A stretch of 64,000 nt of DNA from CAILUG01 sp903844415. GTDB taxonomy: Bacteria; Pseudomonadota; Gammaproteobacteria; Pseudomonadales; Pseudohongiellaceae. The stretch lies in NCBI GenBank assembly GCA_947477655.1, contig CANJTS010000005.1:124001-188000 (forward strand). Direction: 5' to 3'. A program made the position numbers and the translations under genes. This document shows positions 61,747-64,000 of the stretch, in pieces (within the stretch, counting starts at the first letter, position 1; each line of letters opens with the position of its first letter). The notes under the pieces were generated by a model, which was given only the letters and a program-made list of their open reading frames with translations, ran no database searches and was not told where the DNA came from.

Positions 61747-63174
61747 TTAGAGCAATGAAACTTCGCGAACATCTACGAAGTGGCCAAATACCGCTGCAGC
61801 GGCAGCCATGGCCGGACTTACCAAGTGTGTACGCCCTCCAAAACCTTGCCGCCCTTCAAAATTACGATTGGATGTAGAGGCGCAGTGCTCACCTTCTCCC
61901 AATTGATCAGCATTCATGGCAAGACACATAGAGCAGCCCGGCTCACGCCATTGCAAACCCGCCTCTTTGAAGATCAGATCCAATCCTTCTTGCTCAGCTT
62001 GAGCCTTTACTAATCCAGAACCAGGAACAACGAGGGCTTCCTTGATGTTAGCTGCTACCTTTCGGCCTTTTACCACGGCTGCAGCAGCGCGAAGATCTTC
62101 AATGCGTGAATTAGTGCAGGAACCGATAAAAATTCGATCCAACTGAATATCTTTGATCGCAGTACCGGCGGTAAGCCCCATATATTTGAGAGCTTGCTGA
62201 TAATTTGCAGTTTTGCTGGCATTGGCCGCTAGCGCAGGATCCGGCACTGTGCCTGTTACTGGCGCTACCATTTCTGGTGATGTACCCCAACTGACTTGCG
62301 GCACAATGTCACCGCCCGCCATTTCTACCACAACATCAAATATCGAATCGGCATCACTGACCAGGTTGCGCCAAGCCGCAGTGGCTTTTATCCAAGCATC
62401 CCCTTTAGGCGCAAAAGGCCGACCCTTTATGTAATCAATGGTTGTGTCGTCAACAGCAACGATACCTGCACGAGCACCCGCTTCTATTGCCATGTTGCAA
62501 ATTGTCATTCGACCTTCAACAGACAGTGCACGAATAACATCACCACCAAATTCGATGGTGTAGCCGGTACCACCAGCGGTTCCGATCTTGCCAATGATTG
62601 CCAAAATAACATCTTTGGCAGTGACGCCGTATTTCAAACTACCGTTGACTCGCACCAGCATATTTTTGGCTTTACGCTGCACCAAACATTGGGTAGCTAG
62701 CGTATGTTCTACTTCGGAGGTACCAATACCGTGCGCCAATGCACCCAAGGCGCCGTGAGTCGAAGTATGGGAATCTCCGCATACTATGGTCATGCCGGGA
62801 AGTGTTCTGCCTTGCTCAGGCCCGATTACGTGCACAATGCCATGGCGAGGATCATCAATGGCAAACTCATCGATACCAAATTCTAGGCAATTACTATCCA
62901 GAAATTTGACCTGAATTTTAGAAACAGGATCAACTATGCCTTCTACACCGCGCGATCGCTCGCTGGTCGTGGTAGGAACATTATGATCAGGTGTTGCCAT
63001 ATTCGCGTCAGCGCGCCAAGGTTTTCGCTTAGCCAAACGAAGACCTTCAAAAGCTTGCGGCGAAGTGACTTCATGCAAATACTGCAAATCAATATAAATC
63101 AGCGCTGTGCCGTTATCGAGCTCCGTCACCAGATGGGATTCCCAGAGCTTATCGTAGAGGGTAAGACCAGACAT
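61747..63174 (-). CDS. leuC: 3-isopropylmalate dehydratase large subunit
   Basis: LeuC is the aconitase-family subunit that carries the [4Fe-4S] cluster. ATG 63172-63174, with an AAGAGAA site upstream, gives 475 residues starting MSGLTLYDKLWE; an in-frame TTG at 63195 is less likely. Cluster Cys are in 'FIGSCTNSR' and 'GCSMCLAMN'. 'GDSHTSTHGALGALAHGIGTSEVE' (in overlapping parts) is the family signature. It is the first gene of the leuCD pair, 51 bp after aroC. Confidence 0.97.
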   Translation of the reverse strand: MSGLTLYDKLWESHLVTELDNGTALIYIDLQYLHEVTSPQAFEGLRLAKRKPWRADANMATPDHNVPTTTSERSRGVEGIVDPVSKIQVKFLDSNCLEFGIDEFAIDDPRHGIVHVIGPEQGRTLPGMTIVCGDSHTSTHGALGALAHGIGTSEVEHTLATQCLVQRKAKNMLVRVNGSLKYGVTAKDVILAIIGKIGTAGGTGYTIEFGGDVIRALSVEGRMTICNMAIEAGARAGIVAVDDTTIDYIKGRPFAPKGDAWIKATAAWRNLVSDADSIFDVVVEMAGGDIVPQVSWGTSPEMVAPVTGTVPDPALAANASKTANYQQALKYMGLTAGTAIKDIQLDRIFIGSCTNSRIEDLRAAAAVVKGRKVAANIKEALVVPGSGLVKAQAEQEGLDLIFKEAGLQWREPGCSMCLAMNADQLGEGEHCASTSNRNFEGRQGFGGRTHLVSPAMAAAAAVFGHFVDVREVSLL

Positions 63175-63225
63175 ATAGTTCTCTTTAAATATCAATATAT
63201 AAGAAGCAATAATTAAACAAATAAA

Positions 63226-64000
63226 TTAACGTTTTTTGGGCGGGACTTGCGCCGGGATTAGCGGTGTTAGTACCTGCACGTTCATGTTTTGGGCACGATG
63301 CCGCAACAAATGATCCAACAGAGTAATAGCCATCATCGCCTCTGCGATGGGTGTAGCCCTGATACCCACACACGGATCATGCCTGCCTGTAGTACTTATA
63401 TCGGCTGAATTACCATTAATATCAATAGTTTGCCCCGGTATTCTAATACTCGAGGTTGGTTTGAGAGCCAGCCGAACTATAATATCTTGACCGGTACTTA
63501 TGCCGCCCAGAACCCCCCCAGCATTATTGCTCAAAAAACCCTCAGGACTCATTTCATCGCGATGCTCTGTGCCTTTCTGCGCGACACTGGCAAAACCGGC
63601 ACCAATTTCTACGCCTTTAACAGCATTGATGCTCATCAAACTATGGGCAAGTTCGGCATCTAAGCGATCGAACACTGGCTCCCCCAAACCAACCGGCACC
63701 CCTGTCGCCACAACGGTAATTTGCGCACCTACTGAATTTCCTTCTTTACTCAAAGCAGCCATATAGGCTTCTAAAGCCGCCACCTTGGAAACGTCAGGAC
63801 AAAAGAACGGGTTGTTGTGGATTTCATCGAAATCCACAGTTTCAATCTTGATTGGGCCTAACTGTGACAAATACCCTCGAATTAGTACCCCATGCTGCTC
63901 AGCTAGATATTTTTTAGCTATAGCACCGGCTGCAACTCGCATAGCAGTTTCGCGCGCGGAGGCACGCCCACCACCCCGATAGTCGCGGATACCATACTTT
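63226..64000 (-). CDS. aroC: Chorismate synthase, 5' part cut by window edge
   Basis: AroC makes chorismate from EPSP with reduced FMN. The frame is open at the right edge, so the N-terminus lies outside the window. Within it are 'YGIRDYRGGGRASARET' (in the end segment), 'GLGEPVFDRLDAELAHSLMSI' (in parts), 'EHRDEMSPEGFLSNNAGGVLGG' (in parts) and 'GRHDPCVGIRATPIAEAM', all family hallmarks, ending with a Pro/Lys tail. It precedes leuC on the same strand. Confidence 0.96.
   Translation of the reverse strand, partial: KYGIRDYRGGGRASARETAMRVAAGAIAKKYLAEQHGVLIRGYLSQLGPIKIETVDFDEIHNNPFFCPDVSKVAALEAYMAALSKEGNSVGAQITVVATGVPVGLGEPVFDRLDAELAHSLMSINAVKGVEIGAGFASVAQKGTEHRDEMSPEGFLSNNAGGVLGGISTGQDIIVRLALKPTSSIRIPGQTIDINGNSADISTTGRHDPCVGIRATPIAEAMMAITLLDHLLRHRAQNMNVQVLTPLIPAQVPPKKR

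Overview
This window reads as chromosome from a gammaproteobacterium, moderately AT-rich by eye (not computed). Several blocks follow the Pseudomonas-type gene order: bepA facing nadA; tolQ-tolR-tolA-tolB-pal-cpoB-queE-queC-tRNA-Lys-nadA; fmdB-like-aspS-ruvC-ruvA-ruvB; wrbA-DUF2069; and leuC-leuD-asd-fimV-truA-trpF...accD-folC-SPOR-cvpA-purF. Several usual members are missing from these blocks: yebC before ruvC, ybgC before tolQ, leuB between leuD and asd, and purMN near hda. trpB and trpA are inserted between trpF and accD. I infer a free-living Pseudomonadales/Cellvibrionales-like or related lineage, probably aquatic; the sequence alone does not fix the genus.

Layout. 1-12.8 kb: the end of bepA, then a long minus-strand block for NAD and queuosine precursors, the Tol-Pal envelope machine, Holliday-junction processing and aspartyl-tRNA synthetase. 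13.3-23.7 kb: an HU-like protein, proS, wrbA, sppA, hda, envelope proteins of unknown function and the AMPylase SelO. 23.8-36.7 kb: a tRNA-Arg and then an accessory island. It contains osmoregulated periplasmic glucan synthesis (opgG, opgH), a CDP-alcohol phosphatidyltransferase and an LPG-synthase/flippase-type membrane protein. These converge on a tight four-gene operon (GTP cyclohydrolase II, stand-alone RibD-type reductase, zinc-ligand-less MDR dehydrogenase, Glu-type PTPS). A glycosyltransferase and a methyltransferase diverge from that operon, and a membrane sulfatase/phosphotransferase closes the island. 37.1-39.3 kb: an exported HpcH/HpaI-type aldolase and a trypsin-like/PDZ protein that has lost catalytic residues. 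39.4-44.1 kb: a surface-sugar operon (SDR dehydratase, nucleotidyltransferase, SDR, GT2, methyltransferase, GtrA). 44.3-64 kb: xthA, a transglutaminase/DUF58/MoxR set, then a long minus-strand housekeeping block for purine, folate, fatty acid, Trp, tRNA pseudouridine, polarity (FimV), Asp-semialdehyde, Leu and chorismate functions.

The best candidate for an undescribed system is the 30.1-35.0 kb set. GTP cyclohydrolase II and a RIB7-like reductase would turn GTP into a ribitylamino-pyrimidine. They are translationally coupled to a dehydrogenase and a PTPS-fold protein, next to a glycosyltransferase-methyltransferase pair and to membrane lipid/flippase genes. No FMN riboswitch is visible, and the set does not look like housekeeping riboflavin synthesis. 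A modified or glycosylated pterin-like metabolite is a reasonable hypothesis, but its function is not shown by the sequence.
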